A DNA stretch of 64,000 nucleotides from JALYGY01 sp963800975 (GCA_963800975.1 CAWDDB010000008.1:930001-994000), one strand, 5' to 3'; counted from the stretch's first letter, positions 31,473 through 40,826 are shown. The notes: generated from the letters alone by a model not told the origin. Translations and numbers: made by a program.

Positions 31473-32696
31473 TCACCCGAACCCGGCACCTTCGAGCGCT
31501 GGCAGGGCCGAGCGCGCGTAGCGGGCGGCGTAGCCGCTGCCACTAATCTCGCTTATCTCGAACGGATCCCGCCCATCGATCTCGCTTGCCCTGACGCCGG
31601 TAAGGATCCGGCCCTCCGTCAGGTCGATACGCAGGGTGTCGCCGTCTCGCAGCAGCCCGATCACGCCGCCCGAGGCGGCCTCCGGGGTGAAGAGCGAGAT
31701 CTGGGCGTCCCCAGCCCCTACCGGAGCGAGCCCGTCCGTGAGTACGGTACCGGCGTGTCCGGCCTCTTGGAGCGCCGCGCCCAACCGCTCGAGCCTGAGA
31801 AGTCCTGGACCGCCGCGCGGCCCGCAACCCACCACGACGAGAAGCGTACCCGGATCCAGGCCCTTCTCTACCGCCCCCACGGCCTCCTCCTCGGAGCCGA
31901 ACACGCGACAGGTCCCGGCCACCTCCGTCTCCGTTCCCGCCACCCGGCAAAGCGCCTCGACGCCCGAGGCGCGCCCTTCCACGAACACCAGCCTGGATCC
32001 GGCATGGTCGGGCGGCGTCGGGGTAGCAGGGAGCTGCTCCTTGAGGGCACCCGTCAGGGTCGGCGTGTCGTTGATGGCACCGCCGAGCGAGGCGATGAGA
32101 CCACCGGCGCCGTGCTCCGCGTGCCAGGGGTCGAGCGGAGCCGCAAGGGCGGGCGTCTCGGGCACGAGGACCCGGACCATCTGCGAAAACCCGCCAACGC
32201 CCGCCTCGCGGGCAACGGCGCAGAGATGCACCAGCAGCTCCGGTCCGCCGCCGAGGGCGCAACCCGCCCGAAGCGCGTTCGCGAGCGAGAAACTTTCGAC
32301 CAGCTCCGCGGGGCGCGGGCCGCCGCGCAGGGCCGCGGCAACGGCGACTTCGGCCGCGCCTTGCGCGAGCGGGGCCATCCCGAGGGCGTAGGGGACGATA
32401 CCGAAAGATGTCCGTTCGTCGGGAGCGACCACCGCGGGCAGGTCCAGGCGTAGCGCCGCGACGAGAAGCCCGGAGAGCACCTCCGGCGTCTCGGCCGCGA
32501 GCACGATCCCGTCGAGGTTCTCGGAGGCGCAGGAGATCTGGGCCAGGTCGGAGACCCACTCGCGCTTCATCGCGACGCCGCCCCTCGAAGGTTCGGTGAA
32601 CGGTGGGATCTGCACCGGCTCGCCGCTCGCCTCGCGAACACCGTCCGGCAGGCCCGAGACGCCGGCGCCCAGGACGCCGATGCGCGGCGCGGACAC
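31473..32696 (-). CDS. Degenerate IlvD/Edd-family protein
   Basis: The 407 residues follow the order of dihydroxy-acid dehydratase motifs but are much shorter than the usual 550-600. Recognisable parts are EPVQIPPFTE, MKREWVSDLAQISCASENLDGIVLA, LLVAALRLDLPAVV, HLCAVAREAGV, GAINDTPTLTGAL, GCGPRGGPGL and GRILTGVRASEIDGRDPFE. The CDK iron-sulfur/magnesium motif expected after DGIVL is replaced by ETPEV, and the MTANTM-A-LG block is missing. Catalysis as a dehydratase is therefore unlikely. It starts six bases after the gatB stop. Confidence 0.7.
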   Translation of the reverse strand: MSAPRIGVLGAGVSGLPDGVREASGEPVQIPPFTEPSRGGVAMKREWVSDLAQISCASENLDGIVLAAETPEVLSGLLVAALRLDLPAVVAPDERTSFGIVPYALGMAPLAQGAAEVAVAAALRGGPRPAELVESFSLANALRAGCALGGGPELLVHLCAVAREAGVGGFSQMVRVLVPETPALAAPLDPWHAEHGAGGLIASLGGAINDTPTLTGALKEQLPATPTPPDHAGSRLVFVEGRASGVEALCRVAGTETEVAGTCRVFGSEEEAVGAVEKGLDPGTLLVVVGCGPRGGPGLLRLERLGAALQEAGHAGTVLTDGLAPVGAGDAQISLFTPEAASGGVIGLLRDGDTLRIDLTEGRILTGVRASEIDGRDPFEISEISGSGYAARYARSALPALEGAGFG

Positions 32697-32702
32697 GACT
32701 TG

Positions 32703-34170
32703 TTAGGGGTTGAGCTTCTGAAGGATCAGCTCGCGCGCCTTCCCGCCGTCGGCATTGCCACGGGTAGCTCGCATGACCTGACCTATGAGGAACCCGATCA
32801 CCTTCTGATCCCCCTCCCTGACGCGTTCGGCCTCCTCGGGGTTGGCGGAGATCACCTCGTCCACCACCGCGCCCAGCTCGTCAGAGGCCACTGCCGCGAG
32901 CCCCTCCCGCTCGACGATGGCGGAAGGCGACTCGCCGGTCTCGACAACGCGGCCGAGGACGTCCTTGGCGGCGGAGCGGGAGATCGTGCCTGCGTCGAGA
33001 GAGCCCGATCAGGTCCGCCACCCGCTCGGGGGTTGCCCCTGACTCGGGCAGCTCGACGCCCGCCTCGTTGAGCCTTCCGCGCAGCTCGACCGTGATCCAG
33101 TTCGCCGCTTGCTTGGGATCCACGCCGGAGGCGCCAGCGACCTGCTCGTAGAATACGGCGAGGTCCCTGTCGGAGACGAGCACCCCTGCGTCGTACTGGG
33201 AGAGGCCGTACTGCTCTTTGAACCGCGCGAGCATCTGGTCGGGAAGCTCGGGGAGCCTGCTCTCCAGCTCGCGCACCCAGGAGCGCGTTATCTCCAGGGG
33301 CAGGAGATCCGGCTCCGGGAAGTAGCGGTAGTCGTGGGCATACTCCTTGCTCCTTAGCTCGTGCACCTCGTCGTCGTCCGGGTCGTAGTGCAACGTCGTC
33401 TGCTCGACGCCGCGCCCCGACTCGATCAGCGCGCGCTGGCGCTCCAGCTCTCGCGCGAGCCCCCGCTCGACGAAGCGGAAGGAGTTCATGTTCTTGAGCT
33501 CGGTCTTGGTGCCGAAGGCACCGTCGGGGTTGCGGATGCTCACGTTGGCGTCGACCCGCAGCTGACCTTTCTCCATGTCCGCCTCGGAGACTCCGATCGC
33601 CCGGAGGATGTTCTTGAGGTGGTTGGCCGTGGCGCGCGCCGCCTCGGGCGAAGGAATATCGGGCTCCGTGACGATCTCCATGAGGGGCGTTCCGCCACGG
33701 TTGAAGTCCACCAGCGAGCCTACGGAGCCGTGCATGCGGCCCGACTCCCCGACGTGAACGTTCTTGGCAGCGTCTTCCTCGAGGTGCAGCCTGGTGATGC
33801 CGACCCTGACCGTCTCCCCGTCCCCGAGCGGCACGTCGAGGTAGCCGCCGGTGCAGATCGGGGCATCGTACTGGGAGATCTGGTACCCCTTCGGTAGGTC
33901 GGGGTAGAAGTAGTTCTTGCGGGCGAAGACCGCCTTCTCGGCGATGTCGCAGTTGAGCGCGAGCCCGGCCAATACGCCCAGCTCTATGGCTTTCTCGTTG
34001 GTGACCGGCAGCGCGCCGGGGTGCCCGAGGCAGACCGGACAGGTGTGCGTGTTCGGCGGCTCGCCGTAGGTCACCCGGCAGCCGCAGAACATCTTGGTGG
34101 TTGTCGCGAGGTGAACGTGGAACTCCAGCCCTATGACCGCCCGGTGCGTCCGCTTCTCCCGTACTTCCAA
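32703..34170 (-). pseudogene. gatB: Asp-tRNA(Asn)/Glu-tRNA(Gln) amidotransferase subunit B, frameshifted
   Basis: GatB activates the misacylated tRNA by phosphorylation in the GatCAB complex. The first frame (from TTG 34170, GAGGGG eight bases upstream) has the zinc cysteines and HVHLATTTKMFCGC, THTCPVCLGHPGALPV, and runs to RVADLIGL; after that the correct sequence (LDAGTISRSAAKDVLG... through the tail domain to QKLNP at 32703) is in another frame. The break is at CTCTCTC near 33000-33006, a short CT repeat. Removing one base or adding one CT unit restores about 488 residues. The gene should be essential, so an assembly error is likely. Confidence 0.9.
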
Positions 34171-34205
34171 GTGAACTACCCCTCGATTTCGGTGCTCTCC
34201 AACAC

Positions 34206-34246
34206 CATTCTAGCATCGCGCACCCACCCCACCGGGTGCTAGAATG
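34206..34246. promoter_or_regulatory. Mirror-image divergent promoters of gatB and FHA-GGDEF gene
   Basis: CATTCTAGCA (34206-34215) and TGCTAGAATG (34237-34246) are a perfect 10-bp inverted repeat. Each arm reads as an extended -10 (TGCTAGAAT) pointing outward, one toward gatB and one toward the FHA-GGDEF gene. The second places its start only a few bases before the ATG at 34260. Confidence 0.6.
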
Positions 34247-34259
34247 TCTTGAAATTATT

Positions 34260-35123
34260 ATGGCAATCTCGGGGAGATACGAGACGATCCGGGCGGACGA
34301 GAGGCCGCACCTGGTCGTCCTGCGCGGGCCCAGCCTCGGGGACTTCTTCGCCCTCGAGGGCGAAGAAGTGGTCCTCGGGAGCGACCCGTTCCGGGCGGAC
34401 GTGGTGGTCCGGGACATCGAGGTGTCGCCGGAGCACGCGGGGATAGTGCGCGAGCCCGAGCAGGGACGGTACGTCCTGAGGGATCTCGGCGAGGGCACCG
34501 CGGTAAACGGGGAACACGTGAGGGGCGAACGGGCGCTCTCAGACGGCGACAGGATCTTCGTCGGCGACTCGGTGCTCGAGTATTCGCATGGGGACCCCGT
34601 GCGGGCGGACTTCCACGGCGCGCTGCACAGGTTGGTAAGCCAGGATTACCTGACGGGTCTGCTGGTCAAGAACCGCTTCGACGCGGAGTTCGAGCATTCG
34701 CTCGAAGCGGCCTCCTCCGCGGGACAACCCCTTGGCGTGCTCATGGCCGACATAGACAACCTCAAGAAGGTCAACGACGAGCACGGTCACCTGCTCGGCG
34801 AGTACGTCGTCGGGGAGATAGGCCGGATCATCGGCGACCTGCACGATGAGGAGGGCCGCCAGGCCACCAGATTCGGCGGCGACGAGTACCAGACCCTTCT
34901 ACCCGGGATGCCCAAGAAAGAGGCGGCCGTGGTCGCCGACCAGGTAAGGCGTCGCGTCGAGGATCACGCCTTCCGGCACAGGGGCGCCACCGTGTGTCCG
35001 ACGCTGTCCCTGGGGGTCGCGTCCTACCCCGAGGACGGCGAGACACGCGCCACCCTGACCCGCGCGGCCGACGAAGCCCTCTACCGCGCCAAGCGGGCCG
35101 GCGGGAATACGGTCAGCTTGTAG
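34260..35123 (+). CDS. FHA-GGDEF protein, probable diguanylate cyclase
   Basis: A 287-residue protein with an N-terminal FHA domain (about 20-105; VVLGSDPFRADVVVRDIEVSPEHAGI, then LRDLGEGTAVNGEHV) and a C-terminal GGDEF domain (about 125-287). The metal-binding DIDNLKKVNDEHGH and the active-site RFGGDEY are intact, with Tyr in place of Phe at the last position, a tolerated change. The FHA domain should bind a phosphothreonine, linking Ser/Thr kinase signalling to c-di-GMP synthesis. The ATG at 34260 is only 14 bases past its extended -10. Confidence 0.9.
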   Translation: MAISGRYETIRADERPHLVVLRGPSLGDFFALEGEEVVLGSDPFRADVVVRDIEVSPEHAGIVREPEQGRYVLRDLGEGTAVNGEHVRGERALSDGDRIFVGDSVLEYSHGDPVRADFHGALHRLVSQDYLTGLLVKNRFDAEFEHSLEAASSAGQPLGVLMADIDNLKKVNDEHGHLLGEYVVGEIGRIIGDLHDEEGRQATRFGGDEYQTLLPGMPKKEAAVVADQVRRRVEDHAFRHRGATVCPTLSLGVASYPEDGETRATLTRAADEALYRAKRAGGNTVSL

Positions 35124-35134
35124 CGGATCGCCTC

Positions 35135-36646
35135 TCAGGGCGCGACGTCTTCGCCGCTTGGATCGGGGGCCTCCGCCACCACCGTCGAAGAAGATCCGTC
35201 ACTCTCCCTCGACCGCGCGGCTCGCACCACGCCGAGGCCTCCCAGGATGACGCCGATAAAGGCCACCGGCCAGGCCAGGATCTGGGGAAATCGAAAGCCG
35301 AGGAGCGAGATCCCGAGCAGGGAGGCGCTCACCGCCGCCGCCAGGGCATGCTCGTCCGAGCGCAAGGGGGCGCCGCTCTTCTGCAGCGCCACGCTCCCGA
35401 CCCTCGCGATCGTCGCGGAGGACCCCGACCCGCTGCCCACGACGCCCCGGCGCGCCCCCCGGTTGGAGGTGTCGATCGGACGCTCCGGACGTACTTCCTG
35501 GTGCCCCACGGTTCCGACCAGCCGGACTTCCCTGGCCTCGGCGAGGTCCCTCTCGAAGAGCCTCTCCATCTGCTCGGCAAAGCCGGGATCTTCGGCCACC
35601 AGATCGATCTCCCAGTTGGCGAACAGGCTGCTGATGTTGAGGTTGGTGGATCCCACCTTCGACCACCAGCCGTCGGCCACGACGGTCTTGGCGTGGATCA
35701 TCGGCCCGCCGTACTCGAAGATACGGACCCCCGCCTCCAGGAACTGCCTGTAGCCGGCGCGCGACGCGGTCCCGATCCAGCGAATATCGTTCGTGGCGGG
35801 GACCAGCACCCGCACGTCGACGCCGTCTCTCGCGGCGGCCATCAGGGCCTGCGTAAGGGTGGGCATGGAGAGGAAGTAGGCGTCCGTAACCCACATCCGG
35901 TTCGCCACGCCCGCAGCGAGCAGCTCCAGCATTCGCAGGGTGCGCATCCTGCGCGGCTCCTGCACGACCACCCTTACCTGCTCCTCCCCCGCCGCCTGGA
36001 TGGTCCGGGGCCCGGGCCGCTCCTCTTCTGGCAACGCTTCGCCCGCCTCGTTCCACACCCCGGCGAAGGCGCGCTCCACGTCTGCCACCGCGGGCCCGTA
36101 GACGCTGACGGCCGTGTCACGGTAGGGAAGGCCGGTGTCGGGGGAGGTGACAAGCCAGCCGTCGGAGATGCACACCCCTCCAGTCGAGGCGTACTCGCCG
36201 TCAACCGCCAGAAGCTTGCGGTGGTCGCGTCGGATCACCCCGAGCGGCGCGCCCAGCGCGGGCGGATTCACCGACCGGACCTCCACCCCCGCTTCTCTGA
36301 GCGACTCCCAGAACGATCGCGGCACGTCCATGCAGCCGAACCAGTCGTGCAGCACCCTGACGCGCACGCCTTCGGCAGCCTTCTGCGAGAGGGCCTCGAC
36401 GAAGCGCCGGCCGGTGGTGTCGTTCTGGAAGATGTAGTTGTCCAGGTGCACCCACCTCCGGGCCCGCGTTATCGCGGCCAGCCAGTCGTCGTAGGTGCGG
36501 GGCCCGTTTTCGAGTAGCGCGAGCTTGTTGCCATCCCTGAGTGGCGCGTCGCTGGTCCTTGCCAGCGCGCGGTTCAGCCCTACCCCCCGCTGCGCGTGCT
36601 CCGTCGAGCCCCCGACGTCCGGTGAGCCGTTGCCGCTTGCGTCCAT
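35135..36646 (-). CDS. Phospholipase D / cardiolipin synthase family protein
   Basis: A 503-residue protein with two PLD catalytic motifs, HRKLLAVDG followed by ASTGG, and HAKTVVADGWWSKVGSTN, matching HxKx4D in both. RARRWVHLDNYIFQNDTTG and YFLSMPTLTQALMAAARDGVDVRVLVP are typical of cardiolipin synthase-type enzymes. It lacks the N-terminal membrane helices of ClsA and instead has two C-terminal hydrophobic segments (about 440-485), so the catalytic part probably faces the cytoplasm with a C-terminal anchor. The ATG at 36646 has GGAGGAG seven bases upstream. Convergent with the FHA-GGDEF gene. Confidence 0.87.
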   Translation of the reverse strand: MDASGNGSPDVGGSTEHAQRGVGLNRALARTSDAPLRDGNKLALLENGPRTYDDWLAAITRARRWVHLDNYIFQNDTTGRRFVEALSQKAAEGVRVRVLHDWFGCMDVPRSFWESLREAGVEVRSVNPPALGAPLGVIRRDHRKLLAVDGEYASTGGVCISDGWLVTSPDTGLPYRDTAVSVYGPAVADVERAFAGVWNEAGEALPEEERPGPRTIQAAGEEQVRVVVQEPRRMRTLRMLELLAAGVANRMWVTDAYFLSMPTLTQALMAAARDGVDVRVLVPATNDIRWIGTASRAGYRQFLEAGVRIFEYGGPMIHAKTVVADGWWSKVGSTNLNISSLFANWEIDLVAEDPGFAEQMERLFERDLAEAREVRLVGTVGHQEVRPERPIDTSNRGARRGVVGSGSGSSATIARVGSVALQKSGAPLRSDEHALAAAVSASLLGISLLGFRFPQILAWPVAFIGVILGGLGVVRAARSRESDGSSSTVVAEAPDPSGEDVAP

Positions 36647-36765
36647 ACGTATCTCCTCCCGTTCCGCCGAAGTGAAGTTTACCCGCTCCCGTGTCCGGCG
36701 CTGATGCGGCCAGCGATTCCGGCGATTGCAGGCGTGCTCCTGTTCCGCAGCACGCGGGCGGAGCA

Positions 36766-36771
36766 TATAAT
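36766..36771 (+). promoter_or_regulatory. Consensus -10 (TATAAT) of the HdeD operon
   Basis: A perfect TATAAT lies 55 bases before the GTG start of the first HdeD-like gene. No clear -35 is visible at 16-18 bases upstream (TTCCGC at best). Transcription would start near 36778. Confidence 0.5.
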
Positions 36772-36825
36772 GTTATCGGTCGCGAAGGGGCGGCGTGTCG
36801 AGACGTGCGAGCCAGAGGAGGAACT

Positions 36826-37410
36826 GTGACCCAGCCACAAACCGCACTACCGGCGGAGACCGGTCACTGGTGGGCGATGGCGCTGCGGGGCGTCGTGGCG
36901 ATACTGTTCGGCGTAGCCGCGCTGCTGCGACCGGACATCGCGCTCGAAGCCCTGATCCTGCTGTTCGGCGCCTACTGCCTGGTCGACGGTGTGTTCGCCA
37001 TAGTCGGTGTTTTTGGTGGCACGAGGGGAGGGACGCCGCGCTGGCTCCTTCTCATCGAAGGGTTGGTCGGCATCGCCGTTGGCCTGATCGCCTTCCTCCT
37101 GCCAAGCATCACGGCGATAGCCCTGCTCTACCTGGTCGCCGCCTGGGCGCTGGTCACCGGAATCTCGGAGATCGCCACGGGCATACGGCTGCGCAAGGAG
37201 ATCCGGGGGGAGTGGGCCCTGATCCTCGGCGGCGTGCTCTCGATAGTATTCGGGCTGCTGCTCGCGGTGCTCCCCGCGGTCGGGATACTCTCCCTCATCT
37301 GGCTGGTCGGAATCTACGCCGTGGTGTTCGGGGTGCTGCTCCTGATCACGTCCTTCCAGGTGCGCGGCAGGGACAACCAGGGAGACGAGAGACCGCCCCG
37401 TGTAACCTGA
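36826..37410 (+). CDS. HdeD family (DUF308) membrane protein, copy 1
   Basis: A 194-residue protein with six membrane helices, the DUF308/HdeD layout of three repeated helical pairs (WWAMALRGVVAILFGVAALLRP, then LILLFGAYCLVDGVFAIVG, and so on). HdeD protects Escherichia coli at high cell density in acid; actinobacterial members are only named after it. The GTG at 36826 has AGGAGG five bases upstream. It is followed by an AI-2E-type transporter and then a second HdeD-like gene. Confidence 0.85.
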   Translation: MTQPQTALPAETGHWWAMALRGVVAILFGVAALLRPDIALEALILLFGAYCLVDGVFAIVGVFGGTRGGTPRWLLLIEGLVGIAVGLIAFLLPSITAIALLYLVAAWALVTGISEIATGIRLRKEIRGEWALILGGVLSIVFGLLLAVLPAVGILSLIWLVGIYAVVFGVLLLITSFQVRGRDNQGDERPPRVT

Positions 37411-37426
37411 CCTTTTCGGGAGGGAC

Positions 37427-38565
37427 GTGGCCGACGCCTCGTACATCCCCGCGGCCGGTGGGCCCAGCGCCGAGTCTCAGACCGCAACGGGGCGCGGGCC
37501 CACTTTCTCGCGGGTACTTCTCGTGCTGGCCGCAACGGTGGTCGTGCTGGCCGGGATGCGCCTGGCCTCGCCCATCCTCAACCCGATCCTCTTCGCCGTA
37601 GTCCTGAGCCTTCTTTTCGCCCCGATCTACGCCTGGCTGAGAAGGCGGCGCGTCCCCACCCCGGTAGCCCTCGTTGTCAAGCTGGTGGGGCTCACCGCGC
37701 TCTTCGCGGGGCTCTCCCTCGTCATGGTGGCCTCGATCTCCAACTTCACCACGGGGATCGGCTCCTACACCGACCGCCTGGGCGAGCAGGTTGGCGCCTT
37801 CGACGCCCTGATAGCCCGCCTGGGGCTGGCGGAAGTGGACGTCAGGGAGGTGGTACAGCCGAGCGTCATCACCGGCTACATAGGCGCGGTCCTCTCGGGC
37901 ATAGCGGGCTTTCTGAGCAACATCTTCCTCATCCTGATGATAGTCCTGTTCTTGCTCGCGGAGGGACCGGCGATCATGGACCGGTTCGCGCGAGCGCGGG
38001 TCCGGACCACCCACAGGTCGAGCGGCTCACGCACGTCGGCCAGAGCGTGGTGCGCCAGTTCGGGCTGCGCGCCATCATCAACCTCTTCACGGCCGCGGGC
38101 GTCGCCGTCTTGCTGCTCTTGTTGGGGGTCGACTTCGCCCTGATGTGGGGCATCCTCACCTTCTTCTTGAGCTTCGTTCCTTTCATCGGCGTCGTGCTGG
38201 CCGCGGCGCCCGCGGTGGTCCTTGCCCTGGCGGAGTTCGGCGTGGAGCGGGCGGCGCTCGTGATCGTGGGCGTGGTGATGGTGAACAACCTGGCCGAGAA
38301 CGTGCTCTCGCCGATGCTGATGAGCAGGGGACTCAGCATCTCGCCGACGGTGGTATTCGTGTCTTTCGTGTTCTGGGTGTGGCTGCTGGGAGGATCCGGG
38401 GCGTTCCTGGCGCTGCCCATAACCCTGTTTCTGGCGGTCATGCTCGGCACGTTTCCGGAGACGCGCTGGCTGGCGAACCTCATGGGCGCGGGCATCCCCG
38501 AAACCGTTGCTCCGGGCGGCACGGACGCCGGACCTCCCAACGACGGGGTCGAGCATGCCGTGTGA
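37427..38565 (+). pseudogene. AI-2E family transporter (PerM/TqsA type), frameshifted
   Basis: The first frame carries helices 1-4 of a 6-8 helix AI-2E family transporter (VVVLAGMRLASPILNPILFAVV; LRRRRVPTPVALVVKLVG), ending in FLLAEGPAIMDRF. After about 37990 the coding continues in another frame: GPDHPQVERLTHVGQSVVRQFGLRAIINLFTAAG, then the family signature LSFVPFIGVVLAAAPAVVLAL and LSPMLMSRGLSISPTVVF. The shift lies in GCGCGAGCGCGGG; adding one base or removing two joins the frames. Family members export AI-2, sodium/protons or unknown solutes. Both flanking genes are HdeD-like. Confidence 0.85.
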
Positions 38566-38706
38566 GGCCCACCAACCGGCAGCAGACCCCGCGCCTCGGG
38601 GAAGCTCCCTTCGGGTTAGGGGATGCCCCCGCCAACCGAGCCCTGGAGCCCGAAGCCCTGCCCGCGCAAGTCCCAGCGCTCCGCAAGCCACCTCGAGGAG
38701 GACGAC

Positions 38707-39276
38707 GTGAGTAACCAAGGACGCTATCGTGAAAGGCTGAACAAGGTCGCCGAAAACTGGCGGGCCCTGGCGCTGCGTGGTCTCGTCGCCGTGCTCTTCG
38801 GGGTCGTGGTCCTGCTCAGGCCAAGTCTCATCCTAACCGCGCTCACCCTGTTCTTCGGCGTCTACGCTTTGATCGACGGGGCGTTCGCGCTTGTTCCGGC
38901 CCTCAGGAGCTCCAACCGAGGCGCGCAGAGGTGGCTTCCCCTGACAGAAGGGGCCGTGGGCGTGGTCGCGGGGGTCGTCGCACTCTTCTGGCAAGGCCTG
39001 TCGGTGAACGGGCTGCTGTACGTGATCGCGGTCTGGGCCGTAGTGACGGGCATTCTCAAGATAGTCAGCGTGATAGTTCGCCGCAGGGAGATCGAAGGCA
39101 GGCGGCCGTTGATCGTCGGCGGCGCGCTCACGGTCCTCTTCGGCGTCGTCCTCGCCGCGGCCCTGAGCGGCTTCTCCGACGCAAACCTGCCCTCGCTCGC
39201 GCGGCTGATCGGGGTTCTCGCCGTGCTCGTCGGTCTGGCCATGATCGCCTTCGCCTTCAGGATTCGGCGGGCATAA
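38707..39276 (+). CDS. HdeD family (DUF308) membrane protein, copy 2
   Basis: A 189-residue, six-helix DUF308 protein (NWRALALRGLVAVLFGVVVLLRPSLILTALTLFFGVYALIDG). It is a paralog of the gene at 36826, with the same start-of-domain pattern, W-A-LRG-VA-LFGV-LLRP. The GTG at 38707 has GAGGAGG five bases upstream. The 141 bases before it contain no gene that I can recognise. It probably belongs to the same unit as copy 1 and the AI-2E-type transporter. Confidence 0.85.
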   Translation: MSNQGRYRERLNKVAENWRALALRGLVAVLFGVVVLLRPSLILTALTLFFGVYALIDGAFALVPALRSSNRGAQRWLPLTEGAVGVVAGVVALFWQGLSVNGLLYVIAVWAVVTGILKIVSVIVRRREIEGRRPLIVGGALTVLFGVVLAAALSGFSDANLPSLARLIGVLAVLVGLAMIAFAFRIRRA

Positions 39277-39376
39277 GCGCGCCTCCCCTGGTTTCGCCGG
39301 CCTTCGCATTCTGCGTTTGACTCGCGCAGCCGTTCGCGCACCGGTGGTGGCGAGCGAACCGCCCCACCGTGTCGCC

Positions 39377-40825
39377 TCAGGGCTTGAGGGCGAACCGGAA
39401 GTCCGAGATCTCCTCTACGGCGCGGGCTGCCCGGAGCAGCATGTCCTCGGTGAAGACGTCGCCCATAAGCTGGATGCCCACGGGCAGGCCGTCCGATAGC
39501 CCCCCGGGGACGCTTATCGCGGGGATGCCGGCGAGGCTCGCCGGGACAGCACAGATGTCCTGCAAGTACATCGCCAGCGGGTCGTCCGTCTTGGCGCCGA
39601 GCTCGAATGCCACGGAGGGCGAGGTCGGAGAGAGCAGAACGTCGTAGCGGCCAAAGGCTCCTCTGAAGTCTTCGATCATCTTGGTGCGCACCTTCTGGGC
39701 CTGGGCGTAGTAGGCGTCGTAGTAGCCGGACGAGAGGGCGTAGGTGCCCAGCATGATCCGGCGCTTCGCCTCGGCCCCGAAGCCCGACTCCCTGGTTCTG
39801 CGGTACATCTCGTGTACCCCGTCCGCGGGGACGCGCAGCCCGAAGCGGACGCCGTCGAAGCGGGCCAGGTTGGAGGAGATCTCGGCCGGCGCAATTATGT
39901 AGTAGGCCTCGAGCGCGTAGTACGCGTGCGGCAGGCTTACCTCTCCCACCTCGGCCCCGGCCTCCTCCAGCCCGCCGGCTATCTGGCTCGTGATCTCGCG
40001 CACGCCGGCGTCGATCCGGTCGTCCATCAGCTCCTTTACGACGCCGACCCGCAGACCCGAAATCCCGCCGTCCAGGCGGTCGAGGTAGTCCGGGACATCG
40101 ACGCTGGCGGTCGTGGAGTCGCGAGGATCGTGGCCCGCGATGGCCTGCAAGAGGAGCGCCGCGTCTCGCACGTCGCGCGTCATCGGCCCGATCTGGTCCA
40201 GGGAAGACCCGAACGCTATAAGCCCGTATCGCGAGACCCGGCCGTAGGTCGGCTTGACGCCCACGATGCCGCAGAGCGCGGCCGGCTGCCTCACGGAGCC
40301 GCCGGTGTCCGTCCCAAGCCCCCACCACCCCTCACCGGCGGCGACGGCCGCGGCCGAGCCGCCCGAGGAGCCGCCCGGGACACGGCCGAGATCCCACGGG
40401 TTGCGGGTCGGACCGTAGGCCGAGTTCTCGGTAGAAGAGCCCATTGCAAACTCGTCCATGTTGGACTTGCCGACCATGATCGGGGCATCGCCGAAGGTCC
40501 GGAGCGCCGAGGCGTCGTAGAGGGGCACGAAGTCTTCGAGGATCTTCGAGCCGCACGTGGTCCTTACCCCGCGGGTCGAGAGCACGTCCTTGACGACCAG
40601 CGGCACCCCCTCCCACGGCTTGATCCCGCCGTTCTTCGCCCGCTCGTCGACGGCCTCGGCCCGCCGCAGCGCCAGCTCGGGGGTCGGGGTCACGAAGGCG
40701 TTGATGTCCCCCTCAACCTCCTCGACGCGCGCGATGGCCGCCTCCGCGCCTTCGCGCGCGGAGACCTCGCGTGCCTCTACCTTCTTCGCCAGCTCGTGGG
40801 CGGTAAGGTCGAGCAACCCGCCCAC
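39377..40825 (-). CDS. gatA: Asp-tRNA(Asn)/Glu-tRNA(Gln) amidotransferase subunit A
   Basis: Glutaminase subunit of GatCAB, which releases ammonia for amidation of misacylated tRNA. The 482-residue protein has the amidase signature with all three catalytic residues: Lys in PLVVKDVL (about 78), Ser in PGGSSGGSAAAVAAG (cis-Ser, about 153) and nucleophile Ser in GTDTGGSVRQPAALCG (about 177). TENSAYGPTRNPWD is also conserved. The GTG start is one base after the gatC stop. gatB is not adjacent; it lies 5 kb away on the same strand. Confidence 0.96.
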   Translation of the reverse strand: MGGLLDLTAHELAKKVEAREVSAREGAEAAIARVEEVEGDINAFVTPTPELALRRAEAVDERAKNGGIKPWEGVPLVVKDVLSTRGVRTTCGSKILEDFVPLYDASALRTFGDAPIMVGKSNMDEFAMGSSTENSAYGPTRNPWDLGRVPGGSSGGSAAAVAAGEGWWGLGTDTGGSVRQPAALCGIVGVKPTYGRVSRYGLIAFGSSLDQIGPMTRDVRDAALLLQAIAGHDPRDSTTASVDVPDYLDRLDGGISGLRVGVVKELMDDRIDAGVREITSQIAGGLEEAGAEVGEVSLPHAYYALEAYYIIAPAEISSNLARFDGVRFGLRVPADGVHEMYRRTRESGFGAEAKRRIMLGTYALSSGYYDAYYAQAQKVRTKMIEDFRGAFGRYDVLLSPTSPSVAFELGAKTDDPLAMYLQDICAVPASLAGIPAISVPGGLSDGLPVGIQLMGDVFTEDMLLRAARAVEEISDFRFALKP

Positions 40826-40826
40826 C

